A stretch of 64,000 nt of DNA from the NCBI GenBank assembly GCA_036346205.1, contig JARFJB010001945.1, positions 3,858,001-3,922,000 on the forward strand, given 5' to 3'. Below the pieces are notes generated by a model. It had not been told where the DNA came from. It searched no databases and saw only the letters and a program-made list of their open reading frames with translations. Origin of the DNA: Vesta saturnalis (Eukaryota > Arthropoda > Insecta > Coleoptera > Lampyridae). Below are positions 1 to 11,690 of this stretch, in pieces; within the stretch, counting starts at the first letter, position 1, and the number at the start of each line of letters is the position of its first letter. The position numbers and the translations under genes were made by a program.

Positions 1-215
1 ATATGCACCGTGTGGAATATTAATCACTTGCAAATGAGATGGATTTGTTCTAAAATAAAATCTATCGTTGCCTGTATAAATGTTTCTAATGCTGTTGCAA
101 CCGTAAAATCCCACCAATCCAATAACGTATTTCTTCCTCAAATCTAAATCTATCGGTGGATAGAAGTGTTAACAACACCTTCTAAACTGAGTGTTATTGA
201 CATAACTGAGAAAAT
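1..215 (-). pseudogene. Penton-like minor capsid protein, N-terminal part (Polinton copy 1)
   Basis: The minus strand matches the first part of the better preserved gene at about 15620-15938, including the segment encoding VINIP.GAY. The gene runs off the window edge, so only about 70 codons are present. In Polintons and adintoviruses this gene encodes a jelly-roll protein thought to occupy capsid vertices; that role is taken from the family and not shown here. The reading frame is not clean across the segment. Confidence 0.55.
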
Positions 216-224
216 TTGATGTTG

Positions 225-600
225 TACTGATTATTTATATAAAATTGTAGGCATAGGTATCCGCAAATAATTGTATTAAATTCTTGATCTTGGTTGTAAT
301 TATAATAAATTTTACACCCCGAAAGTAGTTAATCACTTCGATTGGTGGTCGAAGATTACCGAAACTATCGTAATACCATACCTTTTACCGCGCTTTTGTA
401 GCAAACCCAATGCGTACCTGGTCCGCTTTGACTATCTAAGTTAATAATTCCAGATTCATTTTTCCGGTAATTTAGGCATGTTATCTCTCATAAAAATATC
501 CCTAAAGTAGGGTACATTTTTGGTGTATTTCTTTAAATCAATATCTGTTAACGGTCTTTCGGGTAATCTATTCAGTTTTTGGAAACGGTTTTAAGTATAA
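225..600 (-). pseudogene. Adenain-like cysteine protease (Polinton copy 1)
   Basis: Minus-strand fragments correspond to the Polinton protease that matures capsid proteins. The segment around the catalytic His is intact: GIINL is followed by GTHWVCYK, near position 400. A later fragment keeps ICGYLCLQF near 265, which holds the presumed catalytic Cys (LC) but has Tyr where copy 2 has His. Frameshifts separate the blocks. The His motif damaged in the other copy is present here, so the two copies decayed independently. Confidence 0.65.
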
Positions 601-1062
601 TGCACCACCACCAGATTTGTATGGTTTTAGATAAAGTGCACCACCTTTCTTATTCGGAGTCTATAGCGATCGATTCCATCATACGATTATGGCGTGATGT
701 CTCTTCTTGCAATTTTTAGCATTTTTAGCTTGATTGACTGCTTTAGCAATTCCTGATGCACCACCAGCTAATGCCTGATTGCTGATAATCCTGCGAATAA
801 CGGAATAAGAAATGGTAAAACCCTCCTTGTTTAGGTAGGGAATTACCCTAGGAACTTTAATATTTTTCTTTCCTCCTAAACTTTTACCACACGTTTTGCC
901 GTTGAAAGGGCTGACTTTATTGTGTCTGTGAAATTTCCGTTAGGTTTAATTTTTTAGCTATTGTTTTCGTAAATGCAATAAATTTCCACCATTGCATTTC
1001 TTCTTCTTCTTCAGATTAGATCGACGTTTACACCCCATTCCCAATTTTCTCTTTGCTTTCAT
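600..1062 (-). pseudogene. pX-like hydrophobic/basic core protein (Polinton copy 1)
   Basis: The minus strand matches copy 2 at 14838-15290: a Lys/Arg-rich start, then a hydrophobic, Gly/Ala-rich stretch near 760-840. Polinton and adintovirus genomes often encode such a small protein between the PLA2-like domain and the protease, and it has been compared with adenovirus pX. Poly-Lys codons (cttctt runs at 996-1013) and indels break the frame. Confidence 0.5.
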
Positions 1063-1325
1063 GATGGTACTGACTGCTAAAGCTGCAGTTCGTTCACCTA
1101 ACGTTGCGTCTAATGATTTAAAGCGCTCCCAAGCTTTTTTGCAAAATTTTATCTGCTTTATGTCTACTTTCTAAATCTCGGTAATCTCTGTAACTGATAT
1201 CATGAAGTTTGCACTGAGCATCTAATTGATTAATACCGGGTCTCGTGCGAGTCGTTTCTCTAATTTGTACCAGGACCACAATACTGGTAACCAGGTAAAT
1301 GCAATTCAAACGGAAGTTTATTGAT
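1063..1325 (-). pseudogene. Phospholipase A2-like domain (Polinton copy 1)
   Basis: A minus-strand ORF at 1309-1118 encodes PGINQLDAQCKLHDISY, then a region rich in Arg/Asp (DLESRHKADKILQK). The Cys-x-x-His-Asp pattern is the PLA2 active-site signature, also found in parvovirus VP1 and in many arthropod Polintons, where it is thought to help membrane breach. The upstream calcium-loop segment is out of frame here, so the domain is inactive as written. Confidence 0.7.
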
Positions 1326-1447
1326 TAGGTATTCACTAAACCACCCGCACTCTTTTGCTTCTTACTAACATTGTTTAACTAGATGGATAAAGCAGGTATT
1401 TATACCTAAATTGAGAAAACAAACCATAGCTATTAATATTTCTTTAT

Positions 1448-2388
1448 TTAGTAAATGCTATACATTAGATAAGCAGGACGATAATTCAATATTTCCATTA
1501 AACATACAGTGTTATGTGAATTAATATTATACTTAGCATTTATAACATCATTCAATGTCTTTATAAATGTCATCATCACTACCATGAATTCTTTCACGAA
1601 AACGACGGTAGTCAACAACTTGTTGTATGAACTTTTCATAAAAACATGTCAGATTGTAAGATTCAAGAAATTCCAATCTATAGCTTATTATATCCTTTAA
1701 ATTGAATAGTTCTTCAACATTATGGGCATTGAATGTGCAAGAACAGCAGTTGTAGTTTTCTATCATAACAGTTTTCAAAATTCTGTCATATCCTTTAATC
1801 AATTCCCAATTGTAATAAATACCAAGATTGCTGGATAGAGATTCATAATGTTGATCATAGATTATATCTTCTTCTTCGTTTACATTAGACCAATCAATTT
1901 TGTTTTCAATTTCTTGAGATCGGAAAATTGTAATTCTACATATGAATGCCATCTTAGAAGTTCATTCCATTCCTTCATATCAACACTACATTATTATTAC
2001 TTTGATCACAATTACCACACCCCATACGCACCACTGGTGCAAGGTTGAGGTGTGTACTGTATCCAATTTCCAGATGTTTTGCATGATGAGTATCGTTCGA
2101 TAGTTTATAATAAGTACAATCGATTAAATATTCCTTAGCTGCTTGTTTATACACTTCATCCTTATATTGAAATGATGATGATGTCCAGTCAGTCTTATGA
2201 GAAGAATAACCTTCATCGTGTTTCTCTTCATTTTTACTACTACTACTACCATCACTATTTTGACAGCACCAACAACAAAATGTTAAATTATTATTCAGAT
2301 CGTTACTGCAATGATGTGAGGTATCCATATATAACGGTGAACTTCTGAGTTTGGATCGTTCCAGAAATGATTTTATTGCTGCTTGCAT
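1448..2388 (-). pseudogene. Uncharacterised Maverick-associated protein, gene A (copy 1)
   Basis: The ORF opens with ATG at 2388 (MQAAIKSFLERS...) and runs 137 codons to 1975; the remainder continues in another frame from about 1952 to the stop near 1448. One frameshift near 1953-1975 therefore splits a protein of roughly 310 residues. Visible features are a Cys-rich patch (FCCWCCQ), a Ser-rich linker, and the block EIGYSTHLNLAPVVR followed by a Cys pair (GCGNC). That block is shared with copy 2. I recognise it as a type of protein seen in insect Maverick elements but know no function for it. Confidence 0.65.
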
Positions 2389-2482
2389 GACTTTACTTGC
2401 TCACAATTTCACTATGACTAAACACTGTTTAAGAAAATAATTCTAGTTAAAGTATCATTTTACATATGGTAGGGTGCTACTA

Positions 2483-2775
2483 TTAAAAAGAAAATGTTAT
2501 GTTTGTTGTTTTGCCAGCTGCACCCAAACTACTTATGAACACATCCTTCGTGTTTAGGACTGTTTTAAATTCTTCAATTCGTGTTTCTTCTTTGAAATAC
2601 GCATAAAAGCGTTCCGGTAATACACATTTAAAATCACCGTTTCTATCACTATACGTTCACCGTACTTAGTATTAATTATATCTATATTCTACTTTATACT
2701 TTCTGATATATCGAGCTCGCACGCATTTTTAAAGGGTTTGCAATAGGTGCTTTGGTTTAACCCTGTTAATTCCAT
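2483..2775 (-). pseudogene. Small Maverick ORF, gene B (copy 1)
   Basis: Minus-strand reading from ATG at 2775 matches the ORF at 22409-22110 (shared segments LNQSTYCKPFKNAC, NTKYGE, LGAAGKTTNITF). It is about 97 codons with at least one frameshift here. The pattern of short beta-strand-like segments with NTKYG could fit a small nucleic-acid-binding fold, but that is only a guess. It sits between the TIR tip and gene A. Confidence 0.5.
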
Positions 2776-2849
2776 ATTTAACAATTACGAGTTGCAGTCT
2801 GACTGATCTCAACATACAGCTCGCTGCAATTTATATAAGAAATATGCGT

Positions 2850-3163
2850 CCTGACTACATAAACTAGAACCTTTTTATTATAAACATGATCCTTTCAAAA
2901 TGCTAACCTACTCAAAAACTTTCAGATTTCTAAGAATGATTACCTTGCAACTTCTATTTTAGCTTTTCACCTTGAAGTTTTTATATTTCTAAGAAATGTA
3001 ATGTGACACCACCGCAGGTCAATAACCCTGCCTTGAAAACTATTTTTGATTTATGATTACCTTGCAACCAACATTTTAAATTTACCGCCAAACTTTGACC
3101 TTGAAAGAGCTCCAAAAGCTTACGTTTTTCCCACCAAACGAGTGACCTTGAACTTCCAGAACG
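2850..3163 (-). repeat. Degraded terminal inverted repeat of Polinton copy 1
   Basis: Short blocks such as atgtaatgtgacaccaccg and acgagtgaccttgaa match the TIRs of copy 2 near 22545-22580 and 22760-22775. The 65-bp sub-repeats are strongly eroded, and the C-tract tip is missing. Confidence 0.6.
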
Positions 3164-4975
3164 ATCCTAACTATTGCTCATTTTAATTTATGTTCTACAC
3201 CACAAAATTGCAACACCTAGAATTTTTAACGATTTTATTGAAATTTCTCAACGATGTCTTTTATTAGAACAAACAAATGATTAAAATTTTAATAAAATCT
3301 AGGAGTATTTTTTTTTTTCCTTTGACTTAATTACAATAAATTTGAAGAAATAACCAGTGTAATTAATGTATTTTTTTTACAATTTGTGAACTTAAAATGC
3401 AAGATACGTCAACATCAACATTTTTTATTGACTGATTTTTAACGTTTATTCGCATAAACATTTCGCTAAAGAAATTGATCGTCTAAACAAAGTTACAACG
3501 GTATTGAGATGTTGGTCCTAATGGTCAAATGCAACAACGTGATCTGGATAACTAGATCGCGAAGAACGTCGCTTAAGATTTTAAAAGACAGATTTTCAAC
3601 AACTGATCATTGCAAAATGAGAGTAGACCCAGAATGTCAATGTCACTGTTTATCAATAATCTATGAGCTTTCCAATTTTTTATCCCAAATATTAATAAAA
3701 GCAACAAAAGCAATTACGCGAATAAAATTTGTTTATAACGATATTTTGGGTTTTTGGTCGAAGGAAATCCATGGGAACGAAAAAACATTTTTTTTAAAAA
3801 CGTAAAAAATTGTTTCATTAAATATTTGGTTTTGATAAAGCCTTTATATTAATGTGCTAGAAATTCTGTATCTTCATGAAAATTTTAACAATAATCCGTC
3901 AATACAACATTTTTTTAAGAATTTCGTTTTTTTTTTTTTATTGAACATGTAAATACAATGAATTTAAAATTAATTTTAAAACATATACGAATGATCTTTT
4001 TTAAAACTTTATTTCTTAATTTTATTGACAATTTAGAAGGTATCTATAAAATTTTAATTTTGTAGTAAAATTGTTTTTTGAAGAACCAAAGCTTTGAATT
4101 TCTAATTTTATAACAGATTAGCTGGAAATTTCAATTTATTATTTGTTTGAAACTTTTTTGTTTTCTTAACACTTACAAAAAAAAAATATAATCAACAAAG
4201 ATTGATTAACAGTTTTAAAATCAGATATTAAATGTCACAGTTTTAAGTTTCAGATTACAGTTTAAAATGTATTAATTTTTAAAAATATGACGAAAATAAA
4301 TATTTTTTACTAATAAGATGTTTATGTATTTAGAAGATTTCTTCAAACAGCCAACTATAATTGAATTTATCATATTTTATTTAATTAAAATTACATAACG
4401 CAAAATTTCATGTAATGTTCATTAAATGTATAAAATTAAAAATAATTAACTTAATATAAATGAGTTAATTAAAATTAAAGTTTTTTAAATATCAGGTTGA
4501 ATATAAATGAAATAAAAGGAAAATTTTAATGTTTATTATTATATATGATAACATAACTAAAGTTTAAATCAATGGTACTTTTATTTTTTGTAGAGGCTAA
4601 CGTTAATCCATAAAATAATATTTTAAATCATCATTTTGTTACAATTCAGTAAAAAAATAGAAAATAATACGCCTAAAGTTTTTTTCAACGCGTCATTAAA
4701 TTGAATTTTTTTATACAAGTAAAAATTTATAAAAGCTTTTAATGGTTTTATAAAAACAATTAACCTTTAACTATTTAGAAAACAAAGCCTGATTGTATTT
4801 TACAATTATGTTGTAATTTAAAATTTACAACAAAATTTTAAAAACGTCTAATACCAAATTGTTTGATAAAAATTAATAAATAAAATAATTTATCCAATTA
4901 TACAAATACAGAATGTTACGATCAATACTTTTATTTTTATTTAACAACATTTGAAAATATATTTTTAAGACGCCA
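3164..4975. other. Intergenic, AT-rich, no supported gene
   Basis: Very AT-rich with homopolymer runs. A short segment near 3200-3220 (caccacaaaattgcaacacc) resembles Tc1-type transposon ends, but I find no partner or transposase. The 98-codon ORF at 3509-3805 shows no recognisable motif and is not called. Confidence 0.6.
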
Positions 4976-4979
4976 GAAC

Positions 4980-5262
4980 TCAGCTAGTCTTAGGAGAAAA
5001 ATTGACCATAAAGAGTTTAGATTTATAAACATAAGCTATGTTGATTAGGTCAATATCAAATTGAAGATGTCCGATTCTACCCAAACATTAACACTTGCGC
5101 ACAAGACCAAAGGCTAGTTTTTCTTAGGAGAAAAATTGACCATAAAGAGGCATTTAGATTTATAAAATGACTATGTTAGAGTGGATTGGTCAATACTAGA
5201 CATCCCAAGATGTCCGATTCTACCCAACATTGGAACACGTTACAAGACCAAAGACTAGCTGC
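4980..5262. repeat. Imperfect tandem duplication, unit about 135 bp, two copies
   Basis: Two adjacent units share ttaggagaaaaattgaccat, a segment with tttagatttata, gatgtccgattctaccca and acaagaccaaag. They start near 4989 and 5125. Small indels distinguish them. Confidence 0.8.
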
Positions 5263-5317
5263 GTTCTGTTTCTCGTGTTTTCGCCTTTAAAGTGTAATGT
5301 CCGAGTGAGCATTATAA

Positions 5318-5665
5318 ATGTATTCTCCTGTTTATGACCCAACATCAGCGGACATTAGAGATTTTACTGACTTGTTAATAAACTATTACAACATAACCGT
5401 TCAAGAAATAAAAGATGACGTGGTTGAGCTGGGTGTATCTCACATCCAAGATGATGGTTCACAGAAGAGAAAGAGAGATGAGGTAGGGGAAGGGCAAATC
5501 AAAATCATGATGATGATGATGATGAGGCGACTATTCAAGAAGAAGAAGAAGAAACCGATAAAGCATGTTATTAAAAATAATGATGTATTGTTGTTTATAA
5601 TAATAATAATATATTTTCAAAACGTTGTTTCCTTCGGTTTTTTTAATAAACCTGTTTTTTTTTAG
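5318..5665 (+). CDS. Unrecognised ORF with basic and acidic low-complexity tail
   Basis: An ATG-initiated ORF of 115 codons follows the tandem duplication. The first 65 residues look protein-like (DPTSADIRDFTDLLINYYNI...), followed by a Lys/Arg/Glu stretch (QKRKRDE). Simple ATG and AAG triplet repeats then give Met and Lys runs. In another frame the same triplets encode Asp and Glu runs ending at a stop near 5570, so a slippage frameshift may have turned an acidic tail into Met/Lys. I do not recognise a family. It could be a fragment of a larger gene or a chance ORF. Confidence 0.3.
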   Translation: MYSPVYDPTSADIRDFTDLLINYYNITVQEIKDDVVELGVSHIQDDGSQKRKRDEVGEGQIKIMMMMMMRRLFKKKKKKPIKHVIKNNDVLLFIIIIIYFQNVVSFGFFNKPVFF

Positions 5666-5734
5666 CGGTGCTCCACCGTCTTGATTCATGTTTCAAGTTT
5701 ACGTTTTTCGCTTTAGCGTGTTTTCGTTCTCTCG

Positions 5735-5925
5735 CGCTGTGTGTGTGTGTGTGCTGCGTGGTCGTCTGGAACGCGCGTACGTGTAGCGTGCGTATGCGAG
5801 TGTGCGTACGTACGAGCGTTACGTGCGTGCGTACGTACGAGCGTTCACACGTGCCTGCGTACTGCGAGCGTACGTACGAGCTGTGCGTGCGTACGAACGT
5901 GTGCGTGCGTACGTGTTTTTTCGTT
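5735..5925. repeat. GT/CGTA-rich low-complexity tract
   Basis: Alternating purine-pyrimidine DNA made of gtgc, cgta and gtacgagcgtt units. The ORFs through it encode only Cys/Val/Arg repeats and are not genes. Confidence 0.85.
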
Positions 5926-5964
5926 GATCCTCGTACTAAAGCAGTGCTAGTCGATTGTATGTAG

Positions 5965-7486
5965 TTGTAGGTCCCTATTGTGTTGACTAAGAGCTATAAT
6001 TGAGCGTTGCTTGCTATACCCTGGCCGTGAGTTATGTTTAATTAGCTTTTTTTGACAGATGTATTTATTTATGATAAGATCAGTTGCATGTAAGTAATAT
6101 AGAGGTGAAACTAACTAGCTAATGTGTTTTGCTGCTGTCGTATCACAGTATTGAAGATTCTGTTTATGTATTAGAAAACGTACTACAGCCTCGAAACAGA
6201 GTGCAGATAAAATTGAAGAAAGTGAATACGGTACAACTTCGGCGAGCAGACTTAAAGGTTTTAAGTGTACAGCATTCCCAGAGCGCGTTGAAATCATTTA
6301 ATTTAGAGCTAACCTCGTGTCCATGTAATAATGTCTGATAAACTATTAGGTTATTAGCTTTAGGTTACAATATAATCGTTCAAGTGCAGGTGATGAGGAG
6401 ATTGTATCTCAAAAATCTCGTTTGATCTCGTGAGATGTGTATAGCTTTTCTTAAAAAATAACTGCGAGGCTGTCTCATTCAAAAAATCTCATGCAAAAAA
6501 CATCAATAATCGTTAGCAATGTAGCTGTATCCGCTATTATGCTTACTTAATGTATCACTAGTATAGCTTTTTTGATATAGAGAGAAGAAGCAAGATTTCG
6601 AACGGTTGTAGTATTTCCAGAGCTCTATCGAAATCAATTAAATTTAAAAATAATCCCATCTCTTTGTAATAATAGACGTAGTAAAAGTTACATATTTTAA
6701 GTATTTAATATGTAATCACTGTATAATGAGTTTTTTATTATGATGCAACATTAGTGGTATTAGACGTTTTAAAATATTTGTGTTTTGAATGTAAATTTTA
6801 GTACAACATAATTATTAAATACGAATTCAGGTTTTTCTGTATTACTTTCTAAATAGTTAATGTCCGGTATGTAATCGAGTGTTTTATATTCAACCATTCA
6901 CAAAGCGTGTTTTAGTGAGGTACGTTGTATAAAAAATTCAGTTTAGCATATGACAGCGTTGAAAGAAAAACTTCTAAAGGTGAGCGTATTATTTTTAATC
7001 TATGTTTTTTTACCTGATATTGCTAACAAAAATGCCGATAAAGATTTTTAAAATGTATTATCATGCTTATAGGATAACGTCATAAGATCCGCTCTACAAA
7101 AATAGTAAGTACGCATTCGTGGATTTAAACTTATAGTTATTGTTAATCACATATAATAATAAACCATTAAAACCTTTTGCTTTTTATTTCAGTTATATCA
7201 ACCTGATATTCTTAAAACATGTTAATTTTAATTTAACTCTATGTTATATATAAGTAATTATTACTTTTAATGAGTTTTACAGCTGTTAATGAACACGTTA
7301 CAATGAAATAGTTTTGTGTGTATGTAATTAAACATGCAAATAAATCAGATATGATGTTAATGTATAGGTGGTGGCTGTTTAGAGGATCTGCCTTACATAA
7401 AGCATCATTCCATTAGTAGAAATTATTTATTATTTCACGTCATATTTAATTAAACTTGAATGTATCAGTTTCAGCTGTAATCTGAT
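5965..7486. other. Intergenic with a degenerate internal duplication
   Basis: No gene is supported. A segment near 6265-6350 (cagagcgcgttgaaatca...taataatg) is echoed at 6615-6690 (cagagctctatcgaaatca...taataatag), suggesting an old duplication with a spacing near 350 bp. Confidence 0.4.
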
Positions 7487-7579
7487 TTCCGCAAACTGTA
7501 AGACATAATATCGGTTGATTGGTTGAGATTGATCTGGTGATCGAGCGTGCTTTGTTTGAGATTGATTAATTAATTGAAT

Positions 7580-7583
<4 letters not shown>

Positions 7584-7619
<36 letters not shown>
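7584..7619. repeat. (GT)n microsatellite
   Basis: An uninterrupted GT run inside repeat D1. The second D1 copy has only ttagtgtgtgag at this position, so the run expanded after the copies separated. Confidence 0.95.
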
Positions 7620-8200
7620 GAGAAAGAGAGAGAGGAAGAAACAAGATAGAGTAAGAGAGAGGTGTCATTATCAGCTTCTGTTATAGAAAATGTTCATTAG
7701 TCTTCACGGCTAGATGGCACTAAAATCAATTTTTACTCAAAGTAGGGCGAAGGCCTGAGAACAAGTTGTGAAACCCTACACGTGTCGCACAAGAACTCCT
7801 TATTAGAAATACAACGTTTTAGGTAAAAGATCATCCAGTAGCATGTGGCCATTTTAAAGCAATAGGGTCGATAATTTTAATAATAATATCTTATTAATTA
7901 TGCAATTTCCAACATTGTATGCGTGTGCATTTGCCTAACCTCCAGGGGCACTGTTCTTAATATAGCCAGAAGGTCCTTAATACCACCAACAACCCTAAGA
8001 TTAACCCTAGACCAGCACCCTAAGCTCCAACCCTAAATACAGTTCTAAGCCAAACCAGGCCCCACCTGTCCTCGTTAGCAAAAGTCCTAGCTGTCAAAAG
8101 GTCCTTAATACAGCCATAAGGTTTAATCCCAAAAGAAATCATAAAAATAAGGGTAATACGGTCCTTCATGTAGCGAGTAAAAATAATTAGGTTGAAACAC

Positions 8201-8384
8201 GGTCTCACACGTGGATGTGTAAAAATAGGTGAAAATACACGTCCTACGTAAGCGTGTAAAATAAGTGGAAAATCCGGTCTCACACGAGGGTATATAAAAA
8301 AGGGTTGAAAATGCGGTCTCACACGTGGATGTGCAAAATAGGTGAAAAACACGTCCTACACGTAAGCGGGTAAAATATGAAAAC
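8201..8384. repeat. Degenerate tandem repeats inside D1
   Basis: Repeats of cggtctcacacgtggatgtg...ggtgaaaa...cacgtcctac begin at about 8201 and 8314, with a partial unit at 8275. The overlapping minus-strand ORFs are frames through this repeat, not genes. Confidence 0.75.
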
Positions 8385-8439
8385 CGGTCCACGTGGGCGG
8401 TCTTGTGACGTCAAAATCCAAGATGGCGGCCAAGGTGTC

Positions 8440-9155
8440 TCATTACTACTATTGCTAACGCTTGTGCTGTCCATAATTGCCTTGTAAAGCTTTTGCGGTG
8501 TTTTTATGTTTAATATTGTTTAAAGTTAACCTTTCTTGCTAATAACTAAGGTTTTTATTTTGTACATCGAACCTATAAGGTACTGTGGTGTTGGTATTTT
8601 GTAAACCGACGATGATTTTGTTTTGAACTATTACACATGTAGGGCATGTTGTGCTCAGTATGTTATGTTAAAGGGTTATTTACAGATCAAGTAATTAAAA
8701 ATAACTCACCTTGCCAAAATTATTTTCCAAGCTATCGGAATTTAAATTTTAATTGATGTAACTGCACAAAAAGAATATATTTTGGACTTCCACCAATTAC
8801 TAAAGCAACCTGTATTGAATATTCATTTACTTACAAAGAATGAGTTGTCACGTGGCCGCGATTTTATCACATAGTTGCCGTTTAGTTCGAAATTATAAAT
8901 TATTTGTTAGTACCGTACATCTGAAATGTAAAAAATTCATGCATTTGAACTTGATAACGCATAAATTCATTGGGAAGCTTTTCGATTTTAACGTTTTATT
9001 CTTTTGTTACGTCTTTACAAGAACTCGAAATTTTGACAGATAGCATTTAGAATTTTTTTTCTAAAAATAAAAATAATGCTTCAGTTCTGTTTATCAAATT
9101 TAAATTGAAGTTTAAATTAAGATTATTAGTGAAACACTTTTACTAATTTGAGATA
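8440..9155. other. Intergenic, no supported gene
   Basis: AT-rich. The 67-codon ORF at 8840-9043 has no recognisable motif. Confidence 0.5.
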
Positions 9156-10410
9156 TTTTTTTTTTTACTTATAGCATTCCCGAACAGGCTAAGATTTGCC
9201 TAACGTGTTAAAGCACTCAGGAACACTGGGAGGCTTTAGGGATATTGTTAGGTTGCCGAGAAATGTTTATGAATAGCTACCTTAAATTGGGTTAAGTCAA
9301 AGTTTGAAGGAAAACAGGAACGGGGTAGTGGCATTCCACAATTTGGTCGCCGTGTGGAAAAATGTAGATTGAGCCCGTTTAGTGTAACACGATGGAATTT
9401 TTAGTGCGTAATTATGGTGTGAATGGGCAAACTGAGTGATCCTAGCGAAGATGGCCTGCGAAGGTATTAAGGAGTGTATTTCGGAGACGCTCTTTCCATG
9501 GTAATAGCGATAGAACAAGGAAAGAACGGAAACTAGTATTCTATGCTCAAGAGGCTGTAGGTCAGAAATCAGAGACGGGTCATTTATAAGCCTGATATCT
9601 CTTTTTTTGGATGCGTTTTACCATATCAAGGGCGTATTGGGAGCACTGACCCAGAGGTGGGAATTGTATTCGAGATGAGGTCGAATTTGAGGAATTGTTG
9701 CGATATGAAGTACTGTTTAGATCTGTATAGAAAGACCAGTTTACGGGCAGCTGTTTTGCTGGCTGACAAAAGGTGGTCAACCCTTAAATGGTTCGATGAC
9801 ACGGACATCGCAATAGAGTTTGAAAACCTGAGTTCTAAGCCATTCATATTTACCGCAGGAAATGATCGGTCTTTCTTGGCGGATACAAGGCAACACTGCG
9901 TTTTGTCGCCGTTGAACGTGGGTAGATTATTCCTTCCCCATTGAAGGACACGTTCTAAGTCACTGTTGATTGAGGCTGCCATTTTCACCTTAACGTCCTG
10001 ACTGGACTTATTGTTGTGGGAAAACTGAGAATAACTACTAAAACTAAAACTGGATATCCAAATGATAAGCGTATCGGATAAGCCGTACGAAGTGAGCTTG
10101 GCAAGCAGGCACTTGTGCCAAACCAGGTCAAAAGCTTTTGAAAAGCTACTACGACTGTTTTACCGGACCTCTCTAATGTGTTTGGGTCACATATGAAAGA
10201 AGATCAACCGTTGATCGACTCTGTCTGTACCCATACTGGTGGCCGTTTAAGATTTATTGGACTCGAGGAACGAAAGTAGTTGGTGGTTGATGGCTCTCAT
10301 GATTTTCGACAAAATGGAAGTGGTAGCTATTGGTCGGTAGTTTTAGGGATCGGTTTTGTTGCCCTTTTTAGGAATAGGCTGAACATTTGACGACGATGAT
10401 GAAGTACTTA
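9156..10410 (-). pseudogene. Non-LTR retrotransposon reverse transcriptase, C-terminal remnant
   Basis: Read on the minus strand, fragments of a CR1/jockey-like reverse transcriptase follow one another in several frames. A distal block near 10380-10070 includes YVTQTH and a WHKCLLAKLTS-like segment. Next come SINSDLERVLQWGRNNL.TFNGDKTQCCLVSAKKDRSFP (about 9970-9830, divided by a point) and YRSKQYFISQQFL, and finally FYRYYHGK...SLIPSQAIFARIT...STFFHTATKLWN (9515-9330), the typical C-terminal thumb/tail region. A T-run at 9156-9166 on the plus strand corresponds to the poly(A) tail. The endonuclease and N-terminal RT are missing, so the copy is 5'-truncated. The same family recurs at 59648-60225. 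Confidence 0.85.
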
Positions 10411-11690
10411 AAACAAAGCAGGATATTCATTAACCTAATCTAATTAAAAGGATCGTACATAAGTTGTATAGTACCCCAATCTATTTATGGTTAGTTTCCT
10501 AGGTGTTGACAGCATTAAGATTGAAATAAATTGTTTACTTTGGTTTATTATTTAGGTCCCAACTTGCATATTATTGCCATTTTAAACTAATTAAATCTGT
10601 TTATTATTGTCGTGAAACTTAACTTTACTTTTTTTTAACTTTCTTTTTATTTAATTGAAGGGTAATAATAAATAGCAATAATGACCCTGTTAGCCTTCCC
10701 GATTTTAATTACCTACTTTTAAGGTCAATTAGTTACAGTTAAAGTTAAATATAGTAGCAATGGTAAAAGTTAGAATACAGTTAAAATTTGCTGTCAAAGA
10801 AAAATATAATATAAAATAATATGAGGTACAATGTTATAATTAAACTTAGAAATTAATATAGTACCAAATATAAAGTTGCAATCATAGATACTATTTACGT
10901 GCCTTTTTTATTTATTTAAGGACCCATTTTAAAAATTACAAAAATTCTACTGTTTTGATTATTATTATTTTCGCTTATTATTAATATTCAAACCGACAAA
11001 AATCTATTCAAAAGAATCGTACTATTTAAATTAAATTAGGTTGTACCATTTGCGACTTGCTTGCATTTATTGTAGAAAAGAAAAAGTATTTAATTTAGAA
11101 TTCCGATTACAAATTAGAGCTAGTTATTTGTTTATTTTATCTATTCATATGCTTTTCCTGTATACTTTGGATTACGGATTCGACTCAGTTATTTATTGTT
11201 ATCATTTAATCTAATAAAATGATTCATATGACAATGCTTACGCCTGGGTTTTTTATAGAAAGGGGTTTACTAAGTACAAAGCTGTGCATTTTTATGAATC
11301 ACACCTGGTCTATTTTTCCTCCAGTTAGATAAACGTATTAATTACTGTTTCATACTCCCCGCTGGCGTGGGATAAAACAAGTTATTTTACCGGTTCATTG
11401 TTATTGCTAAAATGTTTACCTGTTTGAGTTCAAAACAAAAGGAGGGTATTTTCCCTTTAAGTTTACTTTACAATTATACGAGTTTAACACATCTGGTATG
11501 GGTTATTTTAAGGTTCATTATAGTAGTGGTTCGTGATCATAGGCATATACTACTACAGAGGTACTTTTTGGGAACGTAATTTCGATGGATGATGCAAATT
11601 TTTTCAGTTCGGCTCACGAATTCAATTCGTTTTTGACGCAATTTAAAATTTTAAGTAGTAAATTGTTGTGATTGGTTAATTAGCATAGCA
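10411..11690. other. Intergenic, AT-rich, no supported gene
   Basis: No ORF with a recognisable motif and no repeat structure that I can see. Confidence 0.5.

Larger units (their letters stand above)
1..3163 (-). mobile_element. Partial Polinton/Maverick element (copy 1), minus strand
   Basis: Read on the minus strand, this block is collinear with 13.0-15.85 kb of the complete copy at 12488-22871. From its outer end inward it has TIR-like sequence, a small ORF (gene B), an uncharacterised protein (gene A), a PLA2-like domain, a pX-like segment, an adenain-like protease and the start of a penton-like gene. The rest lies beyond the left window edge. The G/C-tract tip of the TIR is not recognisable here; similarity fades near 3163. 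All genes carry frameshifts or stops, so it is a decayed copy. The family call rests on the gene order and protein motifs. Confidence 0.85.
7487..8439 (+). mobile_element. Uncharacterised dispersed repeat D1, copy 1
   Basis: About 950 bp that aligns along its whole length with the reverse complement of 40385-41333. Shared landmarks in order are ggttgagattgatctg, a GA-rich stretch after gttgagaaagagagag, ctagatggc, a segment with cctccag..gcactg, tgtcaaaaggtccttaatac, and gtgacgtcaaaatccaagat near the end. It holds a (GT)n run at 7584-7619 and sub-repeats of about 113 bp at 8201-8384. No coding capacity or TIRs are seen, so it may be a non-autonomous element. Confidence 0.75.

Noticed and set aside
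8020..8392. Minus-strand ORFs with repeated peptide units
   Set aside because: They lie over the tandem sub-repeats of D1, and the other D1 copy does not keep the frames.
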